Below are positions 35,383 to 47,600 of a DNA stretch of 64,000 bases, one piece after another (position 1 is the stretch's first letter; each line of letters opens with the position of its first letter). The stretch comes from Limnanthes douglasii subsp. nivea (taxonomy: Eukaryota; Streptophyta; Magnoliopsida; Brassicales; Limnanthaceae). Location of the stretch: contig JAUPFV010000005.1 of NCBI GenBank assembly GCA_036936605.1, forward strand, positions 63,136,742 through 63,200,741. The letters run 5' to 3'. A program made the translations under genes and the position numbers. Below the pieces are notes generated by a model. That model had not been told where the DNA came from and searched no databases. It saw only the letters and a list, made by a program, of their open reading frames with translations.

Positions 35383-35992
35383 GATGTTTGGAATTTGAAG
35401 AGAATAAGAGGTGTTTTTTAAAAAAATACAGAGTTTGTTTTAAAATTAACCTCTAGTTACTAGTGTTATTTATAGGCATGGAGGGAGTCTGAGCTTATGA
35501 GGTGGTGTGGCTATATTAATCATTACATAGCCTTCATATCCAATTAGCATTTAATGGGCTCTGGTGATTAGATTGCTTTTTGCGTGCTCAATGCAGTTAA
35601 CGTTTACCAAGGCAGACGTCATAGCCTGTTCGTATTCTTTAACGATAGATTTTGAATTATTTATTTTATATCAGGAATTGATGCGAACTGTTTAGTGATA
35701 ATTTCGCAGCCTGTAGTTTGTTAATGTGGTAGTTTTCTAAGCATGTATCAGGTTATCATGCGTATTGTTTAGTTACGATCATGTTTTTAATATATATCAG
35801 GGAATGGTGGGAATTATTCGAATACCAACTAATCTTTATATATCAGGTTAGCATGCGAGTTGTTTGATAAGAAATTTGTCCTTCTATATATATCAGGGAA
35901 TTGCACATCTCTGAAATTAAAAAAAGTCTATATACACCAAAAAATTACAATGAATGTATGTACACTAAAAAAAATTAATGTCTTACAGAAAA

Positions 35993-36210
35993 TCACCAGT
36001 ACGTGTTGGTGTCTCCGTCATTTAGGAAATAATGAAACATTTCTGCTCTAAATCCAGGAATCATATCTTCATCGTATTTTGGCTGCAAGTCTCTGGCAGT
36101 AGACAACACATCCTCATATGCCCAGCCAAACGATCAAAATCACGGTCAAATTCACCAACTCCGGGAGCCATCTGTGGACCGTGGGGTGTGACTTGGATCC
36201 ATAACCTGAA
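35993..36210 (-). pseudogene. Degraded ORF or exon of unknown origin
   Basis: After a good acceptor (TTTTTATTTCAG, ending near 36208) a minus-strand frame reads LWIQVTPHGPQMAPGVGEFD, then, after one frameshift near 36120, YEDVLSTARDLQPKYDEDMI ... GFRAEMFHYFLNDGD and a TGA at 35993. The two frames look like one exon with a single indel. The family is not recognised. A short upstream ORF starts MALAAPVTGIIRD at 36368. Confidence 0.3.
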
Positions 36211-36359
36211 ATAAAAACCGCAACAAATGTCATGGTTCGTTCGAAATACCAATTCACACTCATGATTTGTTTTCAGTGAACTAATAGCAAAAAAGCGACA
36301 AACACACACCAAACGACAAGAATAAACCGGTCCCGGATAATTCCGGTGACCGGTGCGGC

Positions 36360-36650
36360 TAACGCCATCTTGGTGGTGTGGGTGTGAGGATTTACGTCAC
36401 CTAAACGGCGTAGACCCATACACACACGCAACACAAATGGCGTTGGTCAATCTACCTTCGCCATACGCGTGGCGTAAAGGATTGTGCCCACGCCATGATA
36501 ATGGCGTGCGGCCATAGGCCTACGCCAAAGTATGACGTGGGCTTACTGTCTCACGCCATTATCATGGCGTGGGCACGATCCTTACGCCACGCTATGGCGC
36601 GACGATAGTGCTCGGCGCCTCCGTATGGCGAAGAACACTATTGCCATGGC
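36360..36650. repeat. GC-rich CGCCAT/ATGGCG cluster with a 49-bp hairpin
   Basis: About 15 copies of ACGCC/GGCGT words within 290 bp of otherwise AT-rich DNA. At the centre, 36460-36508 and 36552-36600 form a near-perfect inverted repeat (only a few mismatches and single-base gaps) around a 43-nt loop. Each arm also contains the small palindrome CACGCCAT-GATA-ATGGCGTG. It could be the core of a foldback or MITE-like element; no target duplication was found. Confidence 0.75.
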
Positions 36651-38141
36651 AGAAGCTTCAAGATTCTGTCGGATTCTTTCCACCAACTAAAACAACCCTA
36701 AATATACACTAATCGGTCACCTAAACCTAACTAAACTATTTAACAACAACTAAATCAATTTACAGTAGATTCTTTCGATTCCGATTCGACGGATTTGCTT
36801 GCCGGTGTCGATCCGGTTCCTTTTTGTTACTCCGATTTGGTTTTCCAATGACGATTTCGACTTCGATGGGTGGTGGTGTGTCCGGTCGTAGTGGTTGCTG
36901 GTGGTGGTGTGGGTTTGTTCGGCTAACTGCCGGTTTTTTGATGGATTTTGCGTGAAGTGAGAGAGAAGAGAGGTAGAAGAGAGAAGAGAAGTGGTTTGTC
37001 CAATTCGATTTTTACATCCAAATGCATTTACAGCTTCCAATTGACAGTCGGGCGAGTTTAAGGCTAATTTTGAGAAATAAAGGAGGCAGGGAAGTACTTA
37101 AGAACAAGAACAAAGACAAATTCAAGAAACCAATTGAATTAGGATATTCACTGGTGGCTTGACAAATACAGACCCAGAAAGCCAACACACTGAACAAATA
37201 CAATCAAACTTGTTTGAGTACCTAAATGTTCCGAAAAACGAAAAACCAAACTAAAACAGAAGGCAGCAAACATTTATATACCATCGGAAAGAAAAAAAAA
37301 AACCCTACTTATTCAACTGTTATAATCCAAGAACCAAAAGCAATAAAGCTAGAAATCAATTACCAACCAGTGAATCCTATCGCATTCTAGTTACTTTTAA
37401 TTTTAGATTTACTTCCGTTTTAATTTAATTTAGTTTGGGTTGGTTTTAATTTTTGTTTTATTTTAGTTATAATTTTTTAGATTTTTAGAGAAAAGGTAGA
37501 GAGAAGTTAGAGAATTGGGTTTTTTTTTGAAATTATGATATCTTCGCGGAGTAAATTTGACTATTTATACGATTTCATAAGGGTAAAATCGTCAAACAAA
37601 ATAACTTCACGGAGTAATTTTTAAAAAAAATTATAAGCGACTTCGCGGAGTAGTTCTTTTTTTTTAGCAATTCCCAAACATTTATTGCATTTTTTACAAT
37701 TATACTAATAACACGAGTGGAAATATAGTTACTTTGAATCCAATATATAATTATGCTTATAAGAACAGTAGAAATAAAAGTTAACCTGAGAAATGCGTGG
37801 ATTCCCAGTATCTGATCTTGTCATAAGTGTGAAATTTGACTTCAATATCAGATAAGTCAAACTTATAAAACTGAGATAATCTATATACGATCTTGCGAAT
37901 TGGTCAACATTAGCATGATTTAACTATAATTTAAAGGCAAAACCAGATTATAGAATTTATAAAACTGAAACAAGTGTACAGTCATATGGATATTATAGCT
38001 AGATGGCCTAAGATTGATAACTTCTACAAAGAGATCTACTTGCATCGCATAGTAACAAAAAGACAATCCCACTGCAGCTTAAGCAAGAAATACACATCAT
38101 AATCTTAACATGCTAAGACCATTTAATATATGCATCATCCC
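36651..38141. other. Intergenic DNA with possible transposon end and SPT6L 3' untranslated region
   Basis: No gene recognised. Three copies of CTTC(G/A)CGGAGTA occur at 37543, 37606 and 37651, and GCAATTCCC at 37669 could close a transposon end (GGGAATTGC read inward). A minus-strand CGTATAAATAGTC lies near 37565. A partner end was not found. The SPT6L 3' end lies in the last few hundred bases. Confidence 0.35.
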
Positions 38142-41100
38142 TTAACTACCCCAACCACTTTTACTGCCCCAACCGCCGTCATCGCCACTTTTTTTCTCAC
38201 TAGAATTTCCACCCCAACCAGCGGCATGGCCCTCATTCTTTCCACCACCCCAACCGCCAGTATCTTCATTGCCCTTTCCACCACCAGCATCACCCCCTCC
38301 ATTGCTAGATCCACCACCCCAGCCCCCAGAATCGGCGTTACTTTTACCACCACCTCCACCGTTAGATCCACCACCCCAGCCCCCAGCATCAGCATTGCTC
38401 TTTCCACCATCAGAGCTCCAACCACCACCACCTCCACCGCTAGATCCACTACCCCAGCCACCACCATCACTCTTTCCACCACCCCAACCACCACCATCAC
38501 TATCTTTCTTTCCAGCACCACCACCCCAACCACCTGAATCGTTACCACCACCCCAACTATCATTTCCATCCTTGGTACCTGAATCCCATTTTGGAGTATC
38601 GTCCTGCCTGTCCCTATCCCTGTCATTATCATACGAGCCACGACCACGTCCTCTCCCGCGTCCTCTTCCGCGCCCACGCTCACCATAAGGCCTTGGCACA
38701 CCACTTGGATGCCCATCACCACCTCTACCGCCATTTCTATAATCATTCCGACCTGAAAATTAATGTATACACCAATTTGATTTCCATATCAAAGTAACAA
38801 AGCTCAAGATTGTTCAGCACAAAACAAGCTAGGACAATAAAAAAAATACTATGACAAACCATGTCAACATTACCAACTAGATATAGAGATTTAAAGAAGG
38901 CAAAAACTTTGCAATTTGAACAAAACCTGCAACCATAAATAGCCAAAGAGAAATACCAAGCCTTTCAATTCTAAATATACCTCTCGACCCCGGTGCAGAA
39001 GATCGATCCCCCTTCCATCCTCCTTCGTCACTGGAACCACCCCAGCCACCACCCCCAGAAGAGCCCCCAGTTGCAGGACTTCGCATAGGTACCATGGCAG
39101 CAACTGATCTAATAGATTGTCCTGACTCACTCAACGGATCATCAATATGCTTCTGAAAATATCCCACAAGCCTATCAAGCTCCTCAAACATTCTTTTGCG
39201 AAATTTAAAGCCCTTAGGATAGAGACCAATATACTCATGATGTGGATTAGTGCTCCTAATATAAGTTAGAATAAATGTGCCAGGATATTCATGAGAAACG
39301 CCAAAGCTATAAACTATTCTGGAAGGATTTTCAAGCTTCTCAGCTTTAAGAAGTTCATCAACTTCGGCTTTTGCCCCTTTCTTGAACTTCCGGTAACCAA
39401 GCATAGTCTTCAGATAAGCCACCAAGGGATCAACATAGCGATCCATGACCTAAATTCCAAGTCGACATAAGAATTAGTATGCAGAAGTGACATACTAGTA
39501 TGCCATGCCAATTGGCTAATTAAGTCTGCAATCTAGCAATGATGTATACTTAGAAATTGCTGCAATCGCATATCTTGAGTAATTTTATGGAGGCAAAAAT
39601 AATGCCCACAAAAGTAGTATTTACCCAAATTGAAAAATATCAATAAGTTAAAGAGTCCAACTTTCCAATATTTTCTTCATTTCCTTTGCCTTTTCAATAG
39701 CTTTCACCGTACGAACTTCTCAGCCTTAACATATTTTATATGTCCTAAAGGCAAAACAGTAAATAAACAAGTTCCGTACATTTTATATAATCTTATACAA
39801 GGCATTAAATAACAAGCTTCAAAAATAGATGTCATGACACAGGCCTCACCTCATCCAGATCCTCAAATGTGTCCTCCCCAATTTTCAATGTCTTCCCAAT
39901 ACGAAGTAAGCTTGTGATGTCCTTATGTTCCTTGCCACCTTCAACTATGTCTTTGTGAGCATAAACACCATCGTAAACTTTGAGAGTTAATGTCAAATAC
40001 GAAGGTCCACGAGAACTTGGACGAAAAATACTTTCTCCAGGATCCTTGTCTGACAAGTACTGTAACATTCAGGACAAATGTTATGATAGATCCGGTGAAA
40101 ACAATTAATCAAACTCCACTCCACGACTTCAGAAATATTCATTTCATTTGACTCAAACACACTACTAAAACATGTAAGTAAAAGAGATGTGATATGTATT
40201 ACGAGTAACTCAACCAGCTACAAACTTCTGTTGGTATACCATATACTAAAACTGACTGAAAGAACTAGATGAAAAACTCTACAAAATCATAACGTACCTC
40301 CATCGCTTCATCAGCTGTTATATTCTGAAAGCGAGGATGAACGATCATCCGGGGCTTGAAGTGTTTCCTTGCAAGCTCCTTCTCCTTCCGAGCTTTATCC
40401 TGCTGAATATGTAGACTATTTTTATCCTCATGGTAGTAGGGATCGTACTTGCGGTCATGGTGATATCTGTTGTTTCTCATTTCGCTGTCTTTACAGACTA
40501 GGTAAACCTGATATCTGTTCTTTTCAATCGATTTAATCTTGCAGGTGAGAACTTCACCTTCATGCAGCTTCTCCGAGAGCTCAGAAATCTCTCTCCAATC
40601 ATCTGTACAGTCTTCCTTCATGAGTATCCCAGTTAGACCAGAATCTAAAGCACAAAAAGCTCTCCCACCTTGCACTTTCCTAACAGTGGCTTGCACAACT
40701 CTCCCTTCGGCTAATGCGTCTTCACTTTCACCTGAGATCATATAGAATTCTTCATCCTGACTTGGTTCTTTATATTGCTTCCGCCAATCGTGAAAACCAT
40801 GTATCAATTCTCGCCTGATGTCACAAAATGTCTCTCTCTTGTTCTCCCGCTGCTTGCTTTTCAAATAAGAATCAAGATCAAGGCTTTTTAATAAATTAGG
40901 CCGGTCCCTGACATGTTCTATCGCCATCTCTGCATCCTCGTCATCATTTCCATCTCCCCTAACATCCTCATCAAAAACATCCTTGGCCATCTCTTGTGCA
41001 AGGCCATAAGATTCGGGATGTATTCTCGTATCATCTAACAGATCGATGAATTGGCTGCTGGTAGCGGCCAGTCCACTTCGCCGAATACGCAAAAAACCAA

Positions 41101-44100
41101 CAGCATTGACAAACACCTTTTTACCTAAACGATGAGTAGCAACAAAGTCTTTTCGAGTATAGATTGCACCGGCTCTTACAAGTGATCTCTGCAAAGCAGC
41201 TGCCTTTCTAGGCCCAAGCCCAGAGATGAATTGTAAGGGAGCAAATAACCATTCATGCCCTGCAGCCAAGTTGATGTCAACACCAACCTGGTTAGTGACA
41301 TCTACAAGAACCTGTTCAACCATCCCATACTTCTCATCAGGGGAGAGATAGTTCTCCAAAGGATGAAGCTTCCAGGATAAAATTTCCCGCCCTGGCCCAC
41401 ATAAGGTCGCAGCCATTGCCAGTGGATTCTGAAGATAACGGCCAAGAGCAACAGCCCGCTTTATGATTCCTTGCTGTGCATGTAGCTGATCAGTTGAGAT
41501 CCGAGAATTTTCATAGAGTCTTGGGAGAGATTCATCCCCATACACAATACTCAGCTCATCCAACTCATGCCCCACATCTCTAGGGTTTTCCTCTACCATC
41601 TTAAAGATAATCTGAGATCAAATTCGAACAAAAACTATCAGCTAGAATGAACCAAAAAACATTAGAACTACCAGTCCAAAAATGCATCAACCTAGTTTGC
41701 AACAACTCGTTTAAGCTACACATATACCAACAGCCCAATAACCACATGCATAGGCAGATATCTTCTCAAATTAAATATCAGAAAAGTTGGAACCAACGAG
41801 AGAGCATTTAACAGAATCACAAACTAGACTGGATTTTATAGTGAAACTACCAGTCCAAAAATGCATCAACCTAGTTTGCAACAACTCGTTTAAGCTACAC
41901 ATATACCAACAGCCCAATAACCACATGCATAGGCAGATATGAAGAAGCACACCAATTAGATGGTAGAATCCAACTTTACTACCAAATAGTGTCAATAAAT
42001 TAGTGTGCTAATCCCCGTACCATTTCCATTCCATAGCAAAAGTATCTACCAAAGTCATCTAAGATACAACTACAAGCACTATAATAAGCAATAAAACTTG
42101 AACAGCAATAATACCAGTAGAGGCAATAGCCTGCTCGTTCATATAGCAGAGCTAAAGGACAGACTCCATAAGAAGAATATTGCAAAAATCTAACAATAAG
42201 ATGTATAATAATATAGCAGTACTTACTTCATATATATCATCCTTCAACCGGGTACAGGACAAATTCACAGCTCCAAGAACAACGACATGTGGTTGGTGGT
42301 CCATCATAAACTTCAATACGCGTTGCTGATCATTTTTTTTGCGCTGCTGGTCATTGACATTCTGAGACCTTAGAGTCAGTGAGCCAGCATAAAGCACATC
42401 AAGCAGCTCTCCAGATGAATCTAACATCACAAAAGTAGTTGCTGGTTTCCCAGGACCCCAGCAGCAAGCCATGACCCTTGGTGCAGCTTCATCATCTGAG
42501 TTCATGTCTATTTCCTTCTTCTGATAAGGCCCCACTGAAACCTTGTCCCATAGAGCATTTCCATACTCAAATAGTAAACAATTCTTAGCTCTGCTGGTCA
42601 ACAAGGATCTTGCTTCTTTCTCCATAGAAGATAAAAGAAAATTAAACAGTGCGTCTTGCAGTATCAATTTTCTCTGCTCGTTCCAAAGTTGAGCATATTT
42701 ACTGACACCAGCACTCGTATAATAATCATTTAAGTCAGTAACTAACTTATTTAAAAAGTTCTCTGGTAGTTTGAAAGTGACTTGAAGAAGCTTCTCCTCT
42801 TCGGCCTTCTGGATAAGAAGCCATTGTGCACCCTGAAATTTGCTTATTGGCTTATCACGCAACCACTTAACCTCTGCAAACTGATGGAAAGTATCTATTG
42901 CCGTGTTTCCGTCTGAGGTAGGACTTGTTGATACCACTGCATTCTCCATGTAAATTCCCCGGACATATTTTCTTACTGATGGCTCACAGCTAATTTCCAC
43001 CGCAGCCTAACAGAAAGCATAGAGAACAATTAACTGGGAGCAAACATTGCAATGAGATACTATGAAACTGATTAAGCAGAAACCATTTCGTATATGAAAC
43101 TATGGGAAAATGCATACCATGTGCCGGGCACCTTTAAGTACAGCTTGAGGAGTCTCAAACATAGCACATGTGAAAGTACTAGCAGTATCCTCCGGTGTTT
43201 CCTTTGCATCTTGCAATTCATCAACCTAGAACCAGATTTAATATTAACATGGTATCTATGTACTGTACCCAAAAGTAAGATAACAGAAGCATGCTCACCA
43301 CTTTCTCTAAGGATAACTGTGATCCAAGTTGCTCAGCGCTATAACCAAACCTATTTGCAACCTCCCACAGGCCTGCCTTACTGCAAATACTGAATTGTGA
43401 TTTCCTCTTGGGTCGTTTAAACTGTCCTTCATCAGCACCAACCTCACCAACTGGGAAATGCAAGTTGAATTTTGAATCAACATCATCAACCTCTCTCTCA
43501 GTTTCGGCAGCCTTGAGTGACCTAAGAATTGATCTAGAAAGAAGCTCATTTAAATTCATCCTTGTTTCATCATACATTCGTCCATATTCTTCAGCACAAC
43601 GTTTGGTATAGTATGCATGAAGAGCACTCTTTCGCTTTTGAAGAAAGAGCCATTTCCTGTCCAAGTCCTGAATCATCCAAAGTATCTGTGCAGAAGTATA
43701 TAATGTGTTATTAACAGATCTTCTGATAATGCATTACTTCACTCAGAACCCATGGAGCACGTTTCTATACATACGATATAATTATATTACCTTATGGCGC
43801 TTGATTATAGGGTTTCTATCAGACTTATCAACATTATCGTCATCACCTTCTTGTTGATTAGGATCTTTCAGCAGGCTTAGGCACTGCTCCTTCCTATACA
43901 TTGCAATAAAGGGGATCTGAAAGAAAGAAAAAACAAATGATAGGATTGTAAGAGATGGTTTTGAATGAAACAAGAATTCGTAGAACGGTTCTGGAAGTAC
44001 TAACATCTAACTTCTGCACATGATGTAGCTCCAAAAATCTCACAATATCATCCTTGTTTATTGATAGGTCTCTTCTTTCACCATCTGCAACTAGTTGTTC

Positions 44101-45730
44101 AGGATCTCTTAACAGGCTTGTCAGTTGACCATGGATCCAATTACTCTCTTCCTCTATACTAACTTCATCAGTTGTAGGAGTCCCAGCATTTTCCTCATTT
44201 ATCTACCAATTGACCAAAGTTATCAAGCTTAAATTAGACAAAGACTAGAAAATCAGAAAAATGTATACATATTCAAGCATGTCCAAGGGCACAAAACCTG
44301 CATTCTCTCCGGAATGTCAGTCAGACGAATCTGGTCATCTTTATCAGTCATATACTTTTCAGAAAGAACAATTGGTTCAAATTCATCTTCAAGTCTCCTT
44401 TCCTTCCCCTCACTAGACTCTATTTCTCGCTTTCGTTGTATTAGGAGTTCCTCGACATCACCAAATATTTCATGGGCTTCCTGCAAAGCAGACGAAGAGA
44501 TTCCTCCTGCTTGTCTACCTTTTTTACCCTTCACCTTCTTTCGTCTGCACAGTAAGTTGAGCAGTAAAGAAAGATTCAACTTAAGTAAAACCCAAAAATA
44601 ACATAGATAGAGAGAGAGGAAAGTATACCTGACTGGAGCTCCATGTTCATCCACTTCTTCTTCCTCTACAATGAAATCTGCCATTTCATCATCATCCCCT
44701 ATGTCTCCATCTTCTTCTTCCTCTACTGGTTCTTCCTCAGGCATATCTTCAAGTTGTACAGACAGATGTTAGAGTAGATAATGTGTTAGCAACAATGGCT
44801 GGAAATCACTAGTAGAAATGTCAAAAATGTAAGTACCGTCATCACCACCAAACATGTTACGCTTGAGCTTCTCATCAGCTCCTCTCCCACTTCCATCAAA
44901 CTCATCATCGGATAACCCAAGTCTATCTTCAGAATCCCTCTGAGCTTTCTTTAACCTCTTGAATTTCTGTAATCAGAGAAAGAACCATATCATATACCAT
45001 ACATATCAAACTATATAGATAAAATAGAATATACTGACAAAACTTTTAACCTTTTGAACATTTATATTGTTATCCTGGAGGAGTAGATAGTCATCTTCAT
45101 CAAGCACGTCCTCGGCTTCCCTAAGTAATATTAGGCATGCAAGTGGTTATGTAAGTATATCCTAGTATGTAACAGTCCACAAAAGAAGATTGAAAAGAAT
45201 CCTTCCCAATTTACACAGCAAAATGCAACTCTATCATATTATATGTTTCCGCCTGGTTAAAGCTACAAACTATCTAAGAGATGAAATCAGAAATAATTGG
45301 TATATGAAGAGCATGCTTACTTTTTCTTTCTCTTCTTCTTCTTTTTCTGCCTCTCTTCATCGCTATCTTGTCTCTCTTCCTCCTCGTCGTCCTCTTCTTC
45401 AACATCGTCTACGATGAACCCATCTTTCTCATATTCGTCTTGGCCTTCATCTGTTAAAAAAAACATAAAGATGAAAACAAAAACATAATGGAGATTGCTT
45501 ATCCTAGATAATTATACAGCATTTTACCGTCTTCGTCATCCTCGTCATCTCCGTCACGATCTTCAATTTCTTCTCCATCGATTGGTTCTTGATCTTCGTC
45601 TTCGAGCTCAACCTCGTCTGCTCATACGACAAGTAAACCACTTAGAATCTAGGTTTCTTACAACGAACACGAAAAAAAATTGCTTCGAATTTAACGAGTT
45701 ACCTTCATCAGAAACAACATTCTTGCCCAT
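38142..45730 (-). CDS. SPT6L: Transcription elongation factor SPT6-like with WG/GW tail
   Basis: A nuclear histone chaperone and elongation factor that binds RNA polymerase II. Sixteen coding exons on the minus strand: 45730-45703, 45617-45528, 45450-45321, 45120-45051, 44966-44837, 44746-44629, 44544-44298, 44202-44005, 43916-43791, 43685-43299, 43225-43118, 43006-42227, 41611-40298, 40059-39850, 39449-38981, 38752-38142. They total 5016 nt (1671 codons plus TAA), close to Arabidopsis SPT6L. Order: acidic N-terminus with EKDGFIVDD, helix-rich core, YqgF-like fold (about 690-810), helix-hairpin-helix with ISGLGPRKAA (about 933), S1 domain (GRVVQATVRKV, about 1105-1175), tandem SH2 (HPRFQNIT from about 1230; YLSDKDPGESIFRPSS), then a Gly-rich tail. 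The tail (from about 1430) has an RG run and at least 15 WG/GW pairs, the Argonaute-binding 'hook' type known from plant SPT6L. The frame is intact throughout. Confidence 0.96.
41666..41940. repeat. 96-bp direct duplication inside SPT6L intron 12
   Basis: Positions 41666-41761 and 41845-41940 appear identical over 96 bp (both start AACTACCAGTCC and end GGCAGATAT), separated by 83 bp. The lack of differences implies a recent event. It lies wholly within the 42226-41612 intron, so the protein is unaffected. Confidence 0.9.
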
Positions 45731-45762
45731 AATTAGGTATAGTGATCAGGGAAGCAAGCCCC

Positions 45763-45927
45763 CTAAACAAAAACAGAAACTGCATGAGAAACAAAGATCA
45801 TGAGACCTAAAATCGGTAATCCGCAGCGGATATAGCTTAATACTTGAATGTTGGGGAACGCAAAAACGTGATAGGGGTTTTGTTAATCGACTGCAATGAC
45901 AATACCTCGAAATCCGATGGTACCTAC
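45763..45927 (-). other. Probable 5'UTR intron of SPT6L
   Basis: Donor CAG|GTAGGT (GT at 45927-45926) and acceptor TTTTTGTTTAG|GGGG (AG at 45764-45763), located between the putative transcription start near 46020 and the ATG at 45730. Splicing would leave about 32 nt of leader before the ATG. Confidence 0.55.
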
Positions 45928-46046
45928 CTGTGATTTACTATCCAAACGAAGATGATGAAATTGGGGGAAATTTGATTTCTAGGGTTTTTGTTAAGAGCTC
46001 GAAGAAAAAAGAAACACACTACTCCAGAGTGTGAAAAATGCCTCAG

Positions 46047-46056
46047 TTTATATATA
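46047..46056 (-). promoter_or_regulatory. TATA box of SPT6L
   Basis: CCTATATATAAACTG on the minus strand. A start about 30 bp downstream (near 46020) fits the 5'UTR exon proposed above. Confidence 0.6.
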
Positions 46057-46169
46057 GGCAGGACCAAAAAGGATCGTCTCCATTTCCATTTTTCTATTCT
46101 TTCGCAATTGAAATGTTTGGCCAGAGCGTGTGGACATCGATTTAATTCCCTTATTTCGAACACAATACT

Positions 46170-47600
46170 AATTATTCCGAATTCGTAGGTTAATTAAGGA
46201 TGTTAAAAATCTTTGTTCAAAGGTTTTATAACTTACGGATAATTATTTTGTCTTAATGTAGTATTTACATAATACATGTAATTATATCCAGATAGGAAAT
46301 GTTTTTACTCGTTTTTTTTTTCTAATATCACTTTTTCACATTGGAGTTAAAAGAACTTCCGTAAATATTATTAGTTTTGTTTTTTTACGAAAAATAATAT
46401 TTTAGATTTTTTAGTAACTCATTATAAAAAAAATTGTTGTTTAGTAGTGGAATTACATATAATTTTCTCGGAAAAAATAATTGTTGTTTAGTTACGAAAA
46501 TATTGTAATTTGTTTGCTGAAAAAAAAATTGTTTACTTTTAAAAATAAATATATTGCGGAAATAAAAAGAAAGTAGTTGAAGAAATAGGATTTTGATTGT
46601 TAAATAAGTCTACGGATATGAAATAAACCAAATACAAACTTTGTTTTGTGAAACCTAGTGTTAATTTAGCTGTAAAACGATTAATTATTTTGTACTTACG
46701 AAAATATGAGTATTTTTTAAGTTATCAAACTTTGAAAAAAAAATGAATTGCAGAATTACGTGCAACAGTATAGCGAAAGTAAAAAAAGAAAGTAGTTACA
46801 AAAATAAAATTTTGATTGTTAAATAAGTTTGACCGTGTCAAAAAACAAAATACAAACTTGTTTTGGGAATATAAATATTAATTTAGTGTGAAATGACTCA
46901 CTTTTGTATGGTTGCGAAAACATGTACATTTTCGGTGATTTTTTTTAGGTGCAATTAGGTTACGAAATTAGTCTGGAAAAAAATAATTGTTGCTCATCTA
47001 TGGAATCACATTTAATTTGATTGTAAAAAAATAATTGTTGTTTAGTTGCAGAATTATAAACATATTATTTAAGAATTTATTTTGAAAAAAAAAATCTTCA
47101 AACAAGTCACTTTCGTTTTCTTATCTTTAAAATATAAGAACATATGTGTTTTTTGAAAGAAAGAAAAAAAATAAAGTTTGAAATATATAGAGTTTTGAAG
47201 ATTAAAATTACAATGGTCCATGATTGTACGTTTTTATTAGTTTCACAAGTATTGTTGAAAAAAATTTATATTGTAATGATTTTTGTTAATTTTTAAAACC
47301 TAAATAATTATGGATAATTTAATTTTTTCCCCGATAGTTATTCATAAGTTACCCAAATATTGACGGATAAATTGACATCAACAATTAGTAAACTAGTCAA
47401 TTATATATAGAGTTTGTGAATGTTAAACCATCTATTTTTCGTTTTTTTTATACTTTTATAAAATTTGTTTTAACATTTTGGTTTAAGTTAATTTGATAAA
47501 AATACATTTTTATTGAATTATACATTTTTTTTCATAAGATTGTTTTTTCGTATAATCACTAACAAAAATATATTTATAAACGTTCACGTTATTGTCTGTG
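46170..47600. repeat. AT-rich intergenic DNA with diverged ~220-bp duplication
   Basis: No gene. GAAAGTAGTT..(A)GAA.ATA..ATTTTGATTGTTAAATAAG occurs at 46569 and 46789, and the word AAAAATAATTGTTG(T/C) recurs at about 46430, 46477, 46990 and 47030. The spacing suggests an old tandem duplication of about 220 bp with smaller internal copies. Confidence 0.5.

Noticed and set aside
36750..37203. Minus-strand frames as a gene upstream of the hairpin
   Set aside because: Low-complexity Ser/Thr/His composition, no domain, no convincing start context or splice partner.
30154..37690. Complete MULE borders (GGGAAATCGC on the left, GGGAATTGC read inward from the right)
   Set aside because: Only the first few bases are alike, and the adjacent 9-bp sequences do not match, so no pair of terminal repeats with target duplication can be claimed.
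38130..38797. Plus-strand open frames rich in Pro, Thr and His opposite the SPT6L tail
   Set aside because: Shadows of the glycine/tryptophan-rich last exon of SPT6L on the other strand.
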